Shown one piece after another: positions 25,209 through 37,015 of a stretch of DNA of 64,000 nucleotides. Location: NCBI RefSeq assembly GCF_031127805.1, contig NZ_JARXHW010000016.1:1-64000 (forward strand), read 5' to 3'. A program made the translations under genes and the position numbers. Below the pieces are notes generated by a model. That model searched no databases. It saw only the letters and a list, made by a program, of their open reading frames with translations, and was not told where the DNA came from. Every line of letters begins with the position of its first letter. Within the stretch, counting starts at the first letter, position 1. Origin of the DNA: Thalassobacterium maritimum (lineage in GTDB: Bacteria; Verrucomicrobiota; Verrucomicrobiia; Opitutales; Coraliomargaritaceae).

Positions 25209-25370
25209 GTAGCTTGCTGGGGGCTTGCCGAATTGAATGAGGCATGCAAGCAGGCCTTGCGTCCTCTTTGCATGACGCGCTTGAAGTTAGGTGGCCTGCG
25301 CTTGAGGCTAAATTTTCTGTGGCACGCCATTGCGACTGCGAGTTGAATGTTGAAGCTTTAGATCTAGGCA

Positions 25371-25446
25371 CAAAAAAACCGAAGCGCTCACTGCAGGGAG
25401 ACTCGGGGCACTTGGCTCCTTGATTCTGCTGAGTGATGCGCTTCGG
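25371..25446 (-). terminator. intrinsic terminator of the DEAD-box helicase gene
   Basis: On the minus strand a stem formed by CCGAAGCGC and GCGCTTCGG (25379-25387 with 25438-25446), plus a further TCACT/AGTGA pairing, is followed by seven T. The loop is long (about 40 bases), but the stem and T-run are clear and lie directly after the helicase stop codon. Confidence 0.65.
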
Positions 25447-25462
25447 CGATGCGGCCTAAGCT

Positions 25463-27079
25463 TTAATCCGGACGCTTGAAGCGGCGCGCGGGCTTTTTGT
25501 CGCCACCAGCTGCTGGACCGCTGGGACGTGAGCCGCCTTCTGCTTTCTTGAATTTTCCGCCAGCGATTTTGCTTTTGGTTTTGAAAGGTTTCTTGTGCTT
25601 GCCGGCATCATTCCACTTGCGGTCGTTGTCGCCGCCACGTTCGTTGCCGCGTTTTTGGTAGCCGCCTCCGCCGTGCTTTTTGCGGTAACCGCCGCCGCTC
25701 TTATAGCCACCGCCTTTTTTGCCGCCTCCCTTGCGTGGTGGGTTGGGATCGAAGGCTTCATTGTCTTCAGCGATCTTTTCACCTTCGCGGCCTTCGTCGT
25801 TGCCGAGTAGATCGAACAGTGCGCTGGCGATGTCGGTCGGTGTGTGTCCTGCGTCCAATAGGCGGTCGACGAGGTCGTCGTGACGTTTGAATTTTCCTTC
25901 TTCGAGTGTGCTGCGGACTTGCTTGAAGACCTTATCTGCCTTGCGCCCTTCAACGTCTTCGAGACTTGGGATCGGCATACGCTTAACGACCTGGCGTGTG
26001 TAGCGCTCGATGGTTTCGAGGCGGTAGATGTCGCGGCCATATACGAAGGTGACGGACTTGCCCGAGCGTCCGGCGCGACCGGTGCGGCCGATGCGGTGGA
26101 CATAGTCCTCGGGGTCGTGGGGCAGGTCGTAGTTGAACACGATGTCGACGTCATCGATGTCGAGTCCACGGGCGGCTACGTCGGTCGCTACAAGTAGCTC
26201 CACGGAGCCGTCTTTGAAGCGCTTGATCACGCGCTCGCGGTTAGCTTGTGTAATGTCCCCATGGATACGGTCGGCCACGTAGCCACGTGCGGTGAGCGCT
26301 TCGGTGGCATCTTCCACCATTTGCTTGGTGTTGCAGAAGACGATGCCGCGCGGGTTGGTCTCTAGGTCGAGTAGGCGGCAGAGTACTTCGATCTTTGAGC
26401 GATTGCGTACTTCGTAATACGTTTGTTCAATCGTGTCGACGGTCAGTGACTTACGCTCGATCGAAATCTGCTTGGCTTGGTGGCTGAAAGTTTTGATCAG
26501 GCCTTCGACGGCGCGATTCATTGTGGCGGAGAAGAAGAGCGTCTGGCGATCTTCCGGCATGTCGCCGAGGATGATTTCCATGTCCTCACGGAAGCCCATA
26601 TCGAGCATACGGTCGGCTTCGTCGAGAATGCAGAGACGGATGCTATCGGTGCGGAGTGTCTTGCGTCGGAGGTGGTCCATTACGCGGCCAGGGGTGCCGA
26701 CCACGATGTGGGCGCCTTTGCGTAAAGCACGCATTTGGCGATCAAGAGGTGCGCCACCATATACGGGCACGGCGACTAGGCCCTTGAGTGCTGCGGCTAG
26801 GCGGTGGATTTCTTCGCAGACTTGCACGGCGAGTTCGCGAGTTGGGCAGAGCACTAGCACTTGCGTTTCGGCGCGATCGATGTCGATGAGGTTCAGTGCA
26901 GGCAGGCCGAATGCGGCAGTTTTTCCCGAGCCAGTCTGCGAGAGACCGACGATGTCGTGGCCTTCCATGGCCACTGGGATGGTTTGTGCCTGAATGGGCG
27001 AGGGCGATTCGAAGCCGAGGCGTTCAATGCTCTCAATGAGTTCAGCGCGCAGGCCGAGGTCTGTGAATTTTGTATCCAT
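25463..27079 (-). CDS. DEAD-box RNA helicase (RhlE/DeaD type)
   Basis: A 538-residue ATP-dependent RNA helicase. The Q motif (FESPSPIQAQT) is followed by Walker A SQTGSGKT (47-54), PTRELAVQV, TPGRVMDH, DEAD box 153-156 (LDEADRMLD), SAT, and motif VI HRIGRTGRAGR. A basic, Gly-rich tail from about 440 (GGGKKGGGYKSGGGYRKK) probably binds RNA non-specifically, as in cold-shock and ribosome-assembly helicases. The gene stands alone with its own terminator. A long open frame crosses the repetitive tail on the same strand in another phase and is not a gene. Confidence 0.95.
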   Translation of the reverse strand: MDTKFTDLGLRAELIESIERLGFESPSPIQAQTIPVAMEGHDIVGLSQTGSGKTAAFGLPALNLIDIDRAETQVLVLCPTRELAVQVCEEIHRLAAALKGLVAVPVYGGAPLDRQMRALRKGAHIVVGTPGRVMDHLRRKTLRTDSIRLCILDEADRMLDMGFREDMEIILGDMPEDRQTLFFSATMNRAVEGLIKTFSHQAKQISIERKSLTVDTIEQTYYEVRNRSKIEVLCRLLDLETNPRGIVFCNTKQMVEDATEALTARGYVADRIHGDITQANRERVIKRFKDGSVELLVATDVAARGLDIDDVDIVFNYDLPHDPEDYVHRIGRTGRAGRSGKSVTFVYGRDIYRLETIERYTRQVVKRMPIPSLEDVEGRKADKVFKQVRSTLEEGKFKRHDDLVDRLLDAGHTPTDIASALFDLLGNDEGREGEKIAEDNEAFDPNPPRKGGGKKGGGYKSGGGYRKKHGGGGYQKRGNERGGDNDRKWNDAGKHKKPFKTKSKIAGGKFKKAEGGSRPSGPAAGGDKKPARRFKRPD

Positions 27080-27229
27080 AATATCTGTAAATATGCCCGT
27101 TGACCGGATATTTACCGATACTTGAGCGCGTGGTGGAAGCAGCCTTCTTAGATTGGCCTTCCTTGTAGTGAGGCGCAGGGCTTTGACAGCTCAAACGGAG
27201 ATGACAAGGATTAAAATATGTGAGCAGCT

Positions 27230-29413
27230 TTATTCTTTAGGCTTTTGTGGGAGCGTTAATGTGAAAGTGCTGCCTTGCCCGAGTTCACTTTCTGCAGTCA
27301 GTGTGCCGCCAATGAGTTCGGCTAGTTTCATGGTCAATGATAGGCCGAGGCCCGTGCCGCCGAAGTCGCGCTGCGTTGTTGTAGAGCCTTGCACGAAGGG
27401 TTCAAAGACGCGCTTCAAGGTTTCTGCATTCATGCCAATACCAGTGTCTTTTATTTGTATGCTGACTTGGTCGGTGTCCACTTGAGATAGACGCATCTCG
27501 ATGCTGCCGCTCTGGGTGAACTTGCGTGCGTTGTTGATTAAGTTAGAGAGTATTTGCCGAATGCAACGCTGGTCGGAGATGATTGGAGCGACCTGCTCGT
27601 CTATGTGAATGTCGCAATCCAGGCCTTGCTCGCGGATCAACTGGCTGAACAGCTTGGCTTCTTTTCTTAGGACACCTGCGAGATCAACCTTTGCCCATGT
27701 CACGTCCATCTGGCCGGACTCGATTTTAGCGCTATCGAGTAGGTCGTTTAGTATTTCAAGCATACCTTGAGCACCGTCGAGAATGGTTTGGCTCATCTCT
27801 CGAACTTCATCGTCTTGGGTGTCGCTTAGGATCATTTGCGCAAAGCCCATGATTCCGTTGAGGGGATTACGGATCTCGTGGCTAGTTTGAGCGATGAGGA
27901 AGTCTTTCGACTCGCTTGCGCTGAGTGCATTCTCGCGGTCGTGTTTGAGGCGTAATTCCCGCTTAACTTCACGTGTGATGTCTGCAGCGATCGAGTGGAA
28001 TTCAGTGATGGCGCCTTCGCGGTTTTTACGTGGCACGTTGTGCCAGCGGCAGGTGATGCGGCGTCCGCTTTTGGTGACGTTTTCATTTACTTGAGTGCGA
28101 ACTCCGTCTTGTCTGAGGGTATTGATGCCTTCCTGGAGTATGGGCATCGCGCTCGTCGGTACGATGAGGTCAATCTTCTGTCGGCCTACGACCTCTTTAG
28201 CCGACCATCCGAACAATAGTTCAGCTTCTTGATTCCAGTGGGTGATGGTTCGGTTGATGTCCCATACTATAAAGGCGAGCGGTGCGCCCTCAAACATGTT
28301 CTGGTATTCATTTTCCCGTTCAGACAGGAGTTCGTCGCTGACTTTGCGCCGCTTGATTTCGGCTTCAAGGCGTCGTCGTCCATGCCATTCTTTCCAGGCG
28401 ATGAGCCCTAGGCTAAGAATACTGAGCAAGCCAATTCCAATCAGCTTTAGGGGGTAGCGTTCGCTGAGTGGTAAAGCATCGCGATATAGCATCGCCTCAA
28501 GGTCGGGAATCTCGTCAATCATTCCGACGCTTTGGAAAGTTTCTGCGATATGTTTCCAGCGTCCTATGTGCATATAGCCGATCTCGATGATTTCTGGGCG
28601 TATGAGGTCGATCGAGCGTAGTGCTTCGTATTCGAGTGCTTCGCGGCTTTTGATCGTTGGGTATTTTTCAAGTATCAGCTCGATGATTGAATATGGGTTT
28701 TTAAGCGCGTAGTCCCAGCCTTTGAGGCTAGCTCGTCTAAAGGCAGCGACCGTGTCTGGGTTGCTTTTTGAGAATTCTTCGGTCGTAAATAGGATGTCGC
28801 TATAAAAATCGATCCCAGCGCTACGTGGGCTGAATATTAGGGGTTGCTGTCCGAGTGCTCGGATCGCGAATGGTTCATCGGTGATGTAGGTTGAAATGGC
28901 GTCCACTTCACCATGATGGAGTGGGAGTGGGGAGAACGTGTGATCGATGAACTGGATGGATTCTAGATCGATTTGCTCCGCTTTAAGCATGGCTATGAGA
29001 TCCGCGGATCCAGGCTCTAACATGATGCGCTTACCTGCGAGGTCGTGAATGCTTTGTATTTCATTTCCTTGGATCGCTGCGAAAGCATTCGGGGAGTGTT
29101 GGTATATGGCAGCGAGTGCTTGAATGGGAGTCTCGGAGGCCTGAATCAGTAGCAGGTCCGCACTCGAGACACCGAAGTCTGCCTCACCTGCTAGGACTAC
29201 ATCGGTTGGTTTTCTGTCCTGGCTCGCTTCCAGTAGTTGGACTTCAAGTCCTTCAGCTGCGTAATAACCTTGCTCAATGGCTGCATAGTAACCTGCGAAC
29301 TGAAACTGATGCAGCCATTTTAGCTGTAAACTTACTTTCTCCATGCCGCAGGCTGCGTTGCTTGTGAAGAAAGCGAGTATGCTGAGAATTAAACCGTGCC
29401 GGAAGGCTTTCAT
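27230..29413 (-). CDS. hybrid sensor histidine kinase with periplasmic NMT1/THI5-like domain
   Basis: A 727-residue membrane kinase. Signal peptide 1-22; NMT1/THI5-like substrate-binding domain about 27-250 (LQLKWLHQFQFAGYYAAIEQ), the fold that binds pyrimidine precursors of thiamine or other small ligands. One transmembrane helix at 322-340; PAS domain about 370-485; HisKA with phospho-acceptor His512 in QTSHEIRNPLNG. HATPase domain with NLINNARKFT, DTGIGM and GGTGLGLSL. No receiver domain or response-regulator gene was seen nearby, so the partner must be elsewhere. The ligand is unknown; it senses something in the periplasm through a binding-protein-derived domain. Confidence 0.88.
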   Translation of the reverse strand: MKAFRHGLILSILAFFTSNAACGMEKVSLQLKWLHQFQFAGYYAAIEQGYYAAEGLEVQLLEASQDRKPTDVVLAGEADFGVSSADLLLIQASETPIQALAAIYQHSPNAFAAIQGNEIQSIHDLAGKRIMLEPGSADLIAMLKAEQIDLESIQFIDHTFSPLPLHHGEVDAISTYITDEPFAIRALGQQPLIFSPRSAGIDFYSDILFTTEEFSKSNPDTVAAFRRASLKGWDYALKNPYSIIELILEKYPTIKSREALEYEALRSIDLIRPEIIEIGYMHIGRWKHIAETFQSVGMIDEIPDLEAMLYRDALPLSERYPLKLIGIGLLSILSLGLIAWKEWHGRRRLEAEIKRRKVSDELLSERENEYQNMFEGAPLAFIVWDINRTITHWNQEAELLFGWSAKEVVGRQKIDLIVPTSAMPILQEGINTLRQDGVRTQVNENVTKSGRRITCRWHNVPRKNREGAITEFHSIAADITREVKRELRLKHDRENALSASESKDFLIAQTSHEIRNPLNGIMGFAQMILSDTQDDEVREMSQTILDGAQGMLEILNDLLDSAKIESGQMDVTWAKVDLAGVLRKEAKLFSQLIREQGLDCDIHIDEQVAPIISDQRCIRQILSNLINNARKFTQSGSIEMRLSQVDTDQVSIQIKDTGIGMNAETLKRVFEPFVQGSTTTQRDFGGTGLGLSLTMKLAELIGGTLTAESELGQGSTFTLTLPQKPKE

Positions 29414-29641
29414 AATGGAAGTGGTACTCTGATTTTAGCTTAGGTTATGTAAAGCTGTAAGTGCAGATGTCGTCTTGTCAGTGAGCAGAGAGCTTAGAGC
29501 TGTTGTGGAGGGGGCGCTCGATTGCGTTTTGGCGGGTTTATTAGTAAAGGATCGGGATTGTCGTCGGACGCGAAGTCGTAAATTTTACACAATTTGAAAT
29601 AAGCCCTTGATTTGTCACTTGTTCGAATACTATGCCAAAGA

Positions 29642-30478
29642 ATGTCCGAATCTTGGAAAATAGCTGCTTTCTACCATTTTACTGATCTGCCGGATCGCGA
29701 TGCCTGGGCGGAGCGTATGGTGGATCATGGTCTAAAAGTGGGCTTGCGTGGCACACTTATCTTTGCGCCGGAGGGAGTGAATTCAACGTGCGCTGGCTCG
29801 CATGAGGCGATTGATGCGACGATCGCCTTGCTGAAGTCCGATCCTCGTTTTGAGGACATGGAGGTGAAGTATTCCTATGCGGACTTTAATCCTTTTCCGA
29901 AGTTTAAGGTCAAAAAGAAGCCTGAGATTGTAACTTTTCGCCAGGAGGGGGCCGATCCGCGTGAGGATGTGGGGACCTATTTGGAGCCTGAAGAGTGGAA
30001 CGATCTCATTATGGATCCCGATGTGATTACGATTGATACGCGTAACGACTACGAGGTCGAGGTGGGGCAGTTCAAAGGAGCCATCAATCCTAAGACGGGA
30101 GATTTTACAGAGTTTGCTAAGTTTGTAGATGAACACCTTGAGTCGCAAAAGGGGAAGAAAATCGCCATGTATTGTACGGGGGGCATCCGTTGTGAGCGCT
30201 CGACCGCTTATTTGAAGAAAAAGGGCTTTACTGAAGTCTACCACTTGAAGGGGGGGATTTTGCGCTATTTAGAAGAGATGCCTAAGGATCAGAGCCTTTG
30301 GGAGGGGGATTGCTTCGTTTTTGATTATCGCGTCGCTGTGGATCATGATTTGAAGCCTGCAAAGTGGAAAATTGACCCGGCAACCAGTCATCCAAAGCGT
30401 ATGTCGGAAGATGAAATTGAGAAGATTGCTGAGCGTCGGCGCAGTGGGGCGATTTTTAAGAAGCCCTATACTGTTTAG
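29642..30478 (+). CDS. trhO: tRNA uridine-34 hydroxylase (rhodanese-like, UPF0176)
   Basis: A 278-residue TrhO/YceA family protein that makes 5-hydroxyuridine at the wobble base of certain tRNAs using oxygen. An N-terminal ferredoxin-like region (FYHFTDLPD ... GTLIFAPEGVNSTCAG) precedes the rhodanese domain. The active Cys178 (numbered from this start) lies in MYCTGGIRCERS. The chosen start at 29642 (MSESWKIAAF) matches the family's N-terminus; the frame opens 30 bases earlier only with a TTG codon. An intrinsic terminator follows at 30502. Confidence 0.9.
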   Translation: MSESWKIAAFYHFTDLPDRDAWAERMVDHGLKVGLRGTLIFAPEGVNSTCAGSHEAIDATIALLKSDPRFEDMEVKYSYADFNPFPKFKVKKKPEIVTFRQEGADPREDVGTYLEPEEWNDLIMDPDVITIDTRNDYEVEVGQFKGAINPKTGDFTEFAKFVDEHLESQKGKKIAMYCTGGIRCERSTAYLKKKGFTEVYHLKGGILRYLEEMPKDQSLWEGDCFVFDYRVAVDHDLKPAKWKIDPATSHPKRMSEDEIEKIAERRRSGAIFKKPYTV

Positions 30479-30501
30479 TGTTTTCTGTTTTGGGATGTTT
30501 T

Positions 30502-30524
30502 TACTCCGTCTCGGAGTAGTTTTT
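30502..30524 (+). terminator. intrinsic terminator after trhO
   Basis: TACTCCG (30502-30508) and CGGAGTA (30512-30518) form a 7-bp stem with a three-base loop, followed by GTTTTT. It lies 23 bases after the trhO stop codon. Confidence 0.65.
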
Positions 30525-30620
30525 GCAGTCGGGGCTGTGTTAATATGGTCGGCTATCTGTGCACGATGGTCCTGGATGGTGCGTGTGCAATGAGTATAAA
30601 TGACTGACTGACAATAGATA

Positions 30621-32531
30621 ATGAATATTAGAACTCGAATTCTAAGTAATAAAAGCTGTGCTGCTCTATTCGCGGTGCTCGCATTTTCGCTCAACACGAT
30701 GGCTGAGGAAGCTGTTACTGCAGAGATCAAGGAGGCGACCTTGACCGGCGAGCATATGGAAGGGGCTGTGACTAGTCTCGATTCTGCGAACAATGTGAGT
30801 GGTGAGACCTTGGATGAATGGTCGGCTAATGACTTGCACGATATATTTAAGAATACGATCAGTGTTGCCTCGGGGGGGCGTAGCCAGTCGCAGGATATTT
30901 ATATCCGCGGTTTGCAGGCCACACTTGCCAATGTGACTGTTGACGGAGCGCCTCAAGTGGGGGCGATCTTTTATCACGCGGGCACTGGGGGTGCCATTGA
31001 GCCTGAGCTGCTCAAGGCCGTCAATGTGAGCGCTGGAACGGGCAATGCTCTGAGTGGTGCGGGCGCCCTTGGTGGTGCCATTGCTTATGAGACTAAAGAC
31101 GGCTTTGAGCTACTGCGTGAGGGCGAGCGTTTCGGGGGGCAGGTCAAAGGGACCGTTTTCTCGACTGGCGAAGGAGGCTATAAGGCCAACATCATGGGCT
31201 ACGGTTTGATTACTGATGATTGGAGCTACTTGGTCTCCTTGGGACATAGCGACATGGGTAATTATGATGATGGTAACGGTGATGAAGTCTACAATACCGA
31301 ATATGAGCGCGACAGTGCTTTCTTGAAGGCTTCAGGGCATCTTACTGAGAGTCAGTCGATTTCTGTCAGTTACGAGTACCTAGAGGATGATGGAGCGGGC
31401 GGTATCGCGCTGAATAAGGACACAACGCCGAGTGATAGCGTCAATTCGCAGCGCCGTGACACATTGAACGTACATTACGATATCGATCCTTTCAATAATG
31501 ACTTGGTCAGCATCGAGACCAACGCTTACTATACTAAACGTTCGCTTAATGCGACCGGAAGGGAAGAACTTAGCATTGCATCCGTGGGCTACGATCTGCG
31601 TAACACGAGCGTGTTCGGAGCTTTAAAGCTGACTTATGGCACCGACTATCGCGACGATACTTACGAGAGCGAGGGGGATGATGTGGAAGCTGAGAGCAAT
31701 GTGATTGGCCTCTATGCTCAGGGGGACTGGGATGTTTCCGAATTGTTGACACTCTCTGCTGGTGCCCGCTGGGATCGCTATGCAGCCGAGGCCTACGATG
31801 GCACGGATGTCGACCAAAATGGGCTCAGTCCTAATGTGACGGCTATCTTGAAGCCGGTGGAAGGTCTTGAGTTGAGCGCGAGTTACGCAGAGGCGATTCG
31901 CGGGTATCAGCCCAACCAGCCGATACTTAATGGTGTGTCGGTCGATCCTGCGGTGGATTATGAGACTTCACGTAATCTAGAGTTCAGTGCAGAATACAGT
32001 TTTGGGCATTACTATCTGGGTGCCAGTGTCTATCAGTTCAAGATCGATGATGTGCTCAATACGAATAGTAAGAGCGCCGATATCACAAATTCGGCGGATT
32101 ATGAGAACGACGGATACGAAATTATGCTGGGCGCAAGATACGATCATTGGAGCTTCCGAGCGGGTGTGACAGAGAATGATCCAGAAACATATTTCTTCAA
32201 TGGTACAGACGCTGATTCCACGACACTGCTAAACGCTAAGATCGGTCGCTCTTGGTTCAGTAGTGCCGAATATGGCTTTCATCAAATTGGTTTAACGGTT
32301 GGCTGGCGCGTGGACTATGTCGAATCCACAGTCGATGATGGCAGGACTAAGGGCTCATATGTCGTGCATGATGCCTTTGCGCGCTGGAAGCCGAGTCAAG
32401 TTGAGGGGCTGACTGTGAATTTGACCATCGCCAATGTCTTTGATAAGTTCTATTACGACCACAGCTCATTTGGGACATTTTTTCCCGAGGTTGGTCGCGA
32501 AGTCTCACTTGGTCTGACTTACGAGTTCTAG
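30621..32531 (+). CDS. TonB-dependent outer-membrane receptor
   Basis: A 636-residue outer-membrane protein: signal peptide about 1-28 ending NTMAEE, then a plug domain (about 45-165, with SQSQDIYIRGLQ and GAGALGGAIAYETKDG) and a 22-strand barrel with alternating aromatic residues. It ends in LTYEF, the terminal Phe typical of Bam-inserted barrels. The plug and the FDKFYYDHSSFG-type C-terminal strand resemble heme/siderophore or vitamin receptors. No TonB or ExbBD gene is next to it, and no clear Fur box was seen. The periplasmic binding protein/permease genes of a metal-chelate type at 46.8-48.9 and 63.4 kb could be functionally linked. Confidence 0.9.
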   Translation: MNIRTRILSNKSCAALFAVLAFSLNTMAEEAVTAEIKEATLTGEHMEGAVTSLDSANNVSGETLDEWSANDLHDIFKNTISVASGGRSQSQDIYIRGLQATLANVTVDGAPQVGAIFYHAGTGGAIEPELLKAVNVSAGTGNALSGAGALGGAIAYETKDGFELLREGERFGGQVKGTVFSTGEGGYKANIMGYGLITDDWSYLVSLGHSDMGNYDDGNGDEVYNTEYERDSAFLKASGHLTESQSISVSYEYLEDDGAGGIALNKDTTPSDSVNSQRRDTLNVHYDIDPFNNDLVSIETNAYYTKRSLNATGREELSIASVGYDLRNTSVFGALKLTYGTDYRDDTYESEGDDVEAESNVIGLYAQGDWDVSELLTLSAGARWDRYAAEAYDGTDVDQNGLSPNVTAILKPVEGLELSASYAEAIRGYQPNQPILNGVSVDPAVDYETSRNLEFSAEYSFGHYYLGASVYQFKIDDVLNTNSKSADITNSADYENDGYEIMLGARYDHWSFRAGVTENDPETYFFNGTDADSTTLLNAKIGRSWFSSAEYGFHQIGLTVGWRVDYVESTVDDGRTKGSYVVHDAFARWKPSQVEGLTVNLTIANVFDKFYYDHSSFGTFFPEVGREVSLGLTYEF

Positions 32532-32717
32532 CCCGTGCGCGCGCGTTCAGGCCCCCTGATCTTACTGGAATACAGTAGCTTTTAAAGTGCAGTATTTTTT
32601 TGAATTAAGTATTGACTGAGTAGGGGACGGGGGGCACTTTCGCGGGCTTTCCAAAATTCAACCCTTCTGTGTTTTGGATCTCCGGCTCTTTACAATCTAA
32701 ATCATCATTTGCGATGT

Positions 32718-32792
<75 letters not shown>

Positions 32793-32850
32793 TTTCGGAA
32801 TTAACAAGCAACTCAAGTAAACAATCTCTCAACACTAAATAACATCAATC

Positions 32851-34041
<1,191 letters not shown>

Positions 34042-34070
34042 ATCGCTTCGACTTTATAGTTCCAGTTTTT

Positions 34071-34105
34071 GCCGAGGGCTCTCCATGGGCCCTCGGCTTC
34101 ACTGT
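34071..34105 (+). terminator. hairpin after tuf, possible terminator or processing site
   Basis: GCCGAGGGC (34071-34079) pairs exactly with GCCCTCGGC (34089-34097), followed by a T-rich but interrupted stretch. It sits between tuf and tRNA-Trp and may be a leaky terminator or an RNase processing hairpin. Confidence 0.5.
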
Positions 34106-34132
34106 TATTTTGTAGAATACAGGTATACCTAT

Positions 34133-34216
<84 letters not shown>

Positions 34217-34222
34217 TAATTC

Positions 34223-34426
34223 ATGAAAAATCCATTCACAAGCATCCGTCTCTTTTATAAGGAGACTTTGACAGAGCTGAAGAAAGCCTCTTGGCCCTCC
34301 AAGATTGAGCTGCGTGATTCGACCTGTGTCGTTTTGATCGCCACTGTCATCCTTGGCTCTTATGTCGCATTGATCGACTTCTCGCTTATGAATGGTGTCG
34401 AATTGCTCACCTCTTGGGTGCGCTAG
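34223..34426 (+). CDS. secE: preprotein translocase subunit SecE
   Basis: A 67-residue single-span SecE, the clamp subunit of the SecYEG channel. The amphipathic N-terminal region with YKETLTELKKASWPSK (about 12-27) is the conserved cytosolic helix, and one transmembrane helix follows at 33-52. It is encoded in the usual place before nusG. Confidence 0.95.
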   Translation: MKNPFTSIRLFYKETLTELKKASWPSKIELRDSTCVVLIATVILGSYVALIDFSLMNGVELLTSWVR

Positions 34427-34567
34427 TAGAGCCAGCGGCTCGGGGGCTCCGGACTGCTTGGTCCTTTGAGTGCTTCAGCCATTCGCGCCAGTTGAGCGCT
34501 CTTTTCGATTTTACACTTTTAGTTATTCTGCCGCACGCGGCTTCATCTTCCCGTCTTAGACTCTATA

Positions 34568-35146
<579 letters not shown>

Positions 35147-35152
35147 TCCGAC

Positions 35153-35578
<426 letters not shown>

Positions 35579-35642
35579 GTCTGAAACGAATTTACGTGCC
35601 CATCATGTAGATGGACACTATAACCACAAAAGAGATATAACA

Positions 35643-36347
35643 ATGGCAACCCAGCAAATTAAGGGAAGCAAACGCTATCGTAGCGCAGTCGAAATGGCTG
35701 ATCTTACGAAGACTTACTCGGTCGAAGAAGCGTCTGCGTTACTAAACAAACTACCTAAGGCTAAGTTCGACGAAACCGTCGAAATTTATGCCCATCTCAC
35801 GGTTGATCCTCGCAAGAGTGATCAAATGGTTCGTGGCACTCTCCAGCTCCCTCACGGTAGCGGTAAAACAGTGCGCGTGATCGTTTTCACCGAAAACCCA
35901 GAAGAAGCTAAGGCCGCTGGTGCGGACGAAGCAGGCCTCGATGAACTGATCGAAAAGGTCACTGGCGGTTGGACCGATTTTGATGTCGCAATTTCCACAA
36001 CCAGCGCTATGAAAAGCGTCCGTAAGGTCGCTCGTGTGTTGGGACCCCGTGGCCTTATGCCGAATCCTAAGTCCGGCACAGTGACTGACGATATCGTCGA
36101 AGGTATCAAGCAGGTCAAGGCAGGTCGTGTCGAATTCAAGATGGATAAGACTGCAAACGTCGCCATCGTGGTTGGTAAGCGTTCTTTCTCGCCGGAGCAA
36201 TTGGCAGAAAATGCAGTTGCTGCAGTCAATGCGCTGATCGAGGCGCGTCCGAAGGCAAGCACTGGCAAATACATTAAGAGTCTTGCTTTGAGCTCTACAA
36301 TGAGCCCCGGGCTCGCTGTGGACGTAGCTGCATACAACAAAGCTTAA
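35643..36347 (+). CDS. rplA: 50S ribosomal protein L1
   Basis: A 234-residue L1 of the 50S stalk. The start at 35643 (MATQQIKGSKRY) gives the usual length; the frame is open further upstream, but that part overlaps rplK and is not L1-like. Markers are TVDPRKSDQMVRGTLQLPHG and RKVARVLGPRGLMPNPKSGTV (each about 20 residues, at 56-75 and about 120-140). L1 often represses its own operon by binding the L11-L1 mRNA; no such site was identified here. Confidence 0.97.
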   Translation: MATQQIKGSKRYRSAVEMADLTKTYSVEEASALLNKLPKAKFDETVEIYAHLTVDPRKSDQMVRGTLQLPHGSGKTVRVIVFTENPEEAKAAGADEAGLDELIEKVTGGWTDFDVAISTTSAMKSVRKVARVLGPRGLMPNPKSGTVTDDIVEGIKQVKAGRVEFKMDKTANVAIVVGKRSFSPEQLAENAVAAVNALIEARPKASTGKYIKSLALSSTMSPGLAVDVAAYNKA

Positions 36348-36362
36348 ACAAGGACACATAAC

Positions 36363-36881
36363 ATGAGACCAGAAAAACAATATCTCGTTGAAGAGGTGAG
36401 CAATCACCTTAACAAGTCCGACTACGTATACCTTACGAACTACGAACGCATCACTGTTGATGAAATTGCTGAGCTTCGTGCTCAACTTTCCGAATTTGAT
36501 GCAGAGTTTCACGTCATCAAGAACAGTATCTTCGGTGTTGCTGCAGCGGCACAGGAGCTTCCTGACTTAGGTGAGTATCTTAAGGGACAAACCGCGATCG
36601 TCGTTGGCGGTGATAACCCATCGGGTGTCGCTAAGGTGATCGGTGAGTTCTTCAAGAAGAAGGACAAGGTCGAAATGAAGGCGGGCATCTTGAATGAGCG
36701 CGCACTCACAAAAGAAGAAATCGAAGCCCTTGCAAAGCTGCCAGGTCTCGAAGTGCTTCGCGCACAACTTCTCGGCCTACTTACACAGCCTGCGACTGGA
36801 TTCGTCCGCGTCATCAACGCTGTGCCGCAAGGCCTCGTCAATGTATTGCAAGCCAAAGTTCGCAAAGAAAACGGCGAGTAA
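36363..36881 (+). CDS. rplJ: 50S ribosomal protein L10
   Basis: A 172-residue L10, the stalk base that carries L12 dimers. The N-terminal RNA-binding region (KQYLVEEVSNHLNKSDYVYLTNY) and the C-terminal L12-binding helix (TGFVRVINAVPQGLVNVLQA) are present. It starts only 15 bases after rplA, so the classical L10 leader is absent in front of it. Possible regulatory structures lie instead downstream, between rplJ and rplL. Confidence 0.97.
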   Translation: MRPEKQYLVEEVSNHLNKSDYVYLTNYERITVDEIAELRAQLSEFDAEFHVIKNSIFGVAAAAQELPDLGEYLKGQTAIVVGGDNPSGVAKVIGEFFKKKDKVEMKAGILNERALTKEEIEALAKLPGLEVLRAQLLGLLTQPATGFVRVINAVPQGLVNVLQAKVRKENGE

Positions 36882-36888
36882 TCGTTAT

Positions 36889-36939
36889 CCACAAATTTTT
36901 AGGCCGTCACTTCTCGCAATTTGTGGGGTGGCGGCCTAA
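36889..36939 (+). promoter_or_regulatory. two mutually exclusive stems between rplJ and rplL
   Basis: Stem I pairs CCACAAATT (36889-36897) with AATTTGTGG (36918-36926), 9 perfect base pairs. Stem II pairs TTAGGCCGTCAC (36899-36910) with GTGGCGGCCTAA (36928-36939), 12 pairs with one wobble. The arms interleave with one-base links, so both cannot form together as an ordinary pseudoknot. This is the geometry of a conformational switch. No T-run follows either stem. Confidence 0.55.
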
Positions 36940-36966
36940 TTCACAAAAACAACCATATAAAAATAA

Positions 36967-37015
36967 GGTTAGAGGGATACTCCCTTTAAATACTCCGACT
37001 CTCGGGGTGCTAACC
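36967..37015 (+). promoter_or_regulatory. three-way-junction-like leader of rplL
   Basis: GGTTAG (36967-36972) closes with CTAACC (37010-37015). Inside are hairpin AGGGA-tac-TCCCT (36973-36985) and hairpin CTCC...GGGG (36993-37007). The rplL start codon is 18 bases after the fold, with an AAAGG Shine-Dalgarno between. It may set the high L12 output or bind the L10-L12 complex; this role is inferred. Confidence 0.5.

Noticed and set aside
25456..26169. 237-codon frame overlapping the helicase tail in another phase
   Set aside because: Low-complexity Ser/Ala/Thr product generated by the GC-rich helicase sequence; the helicase frame is clearly the real one.
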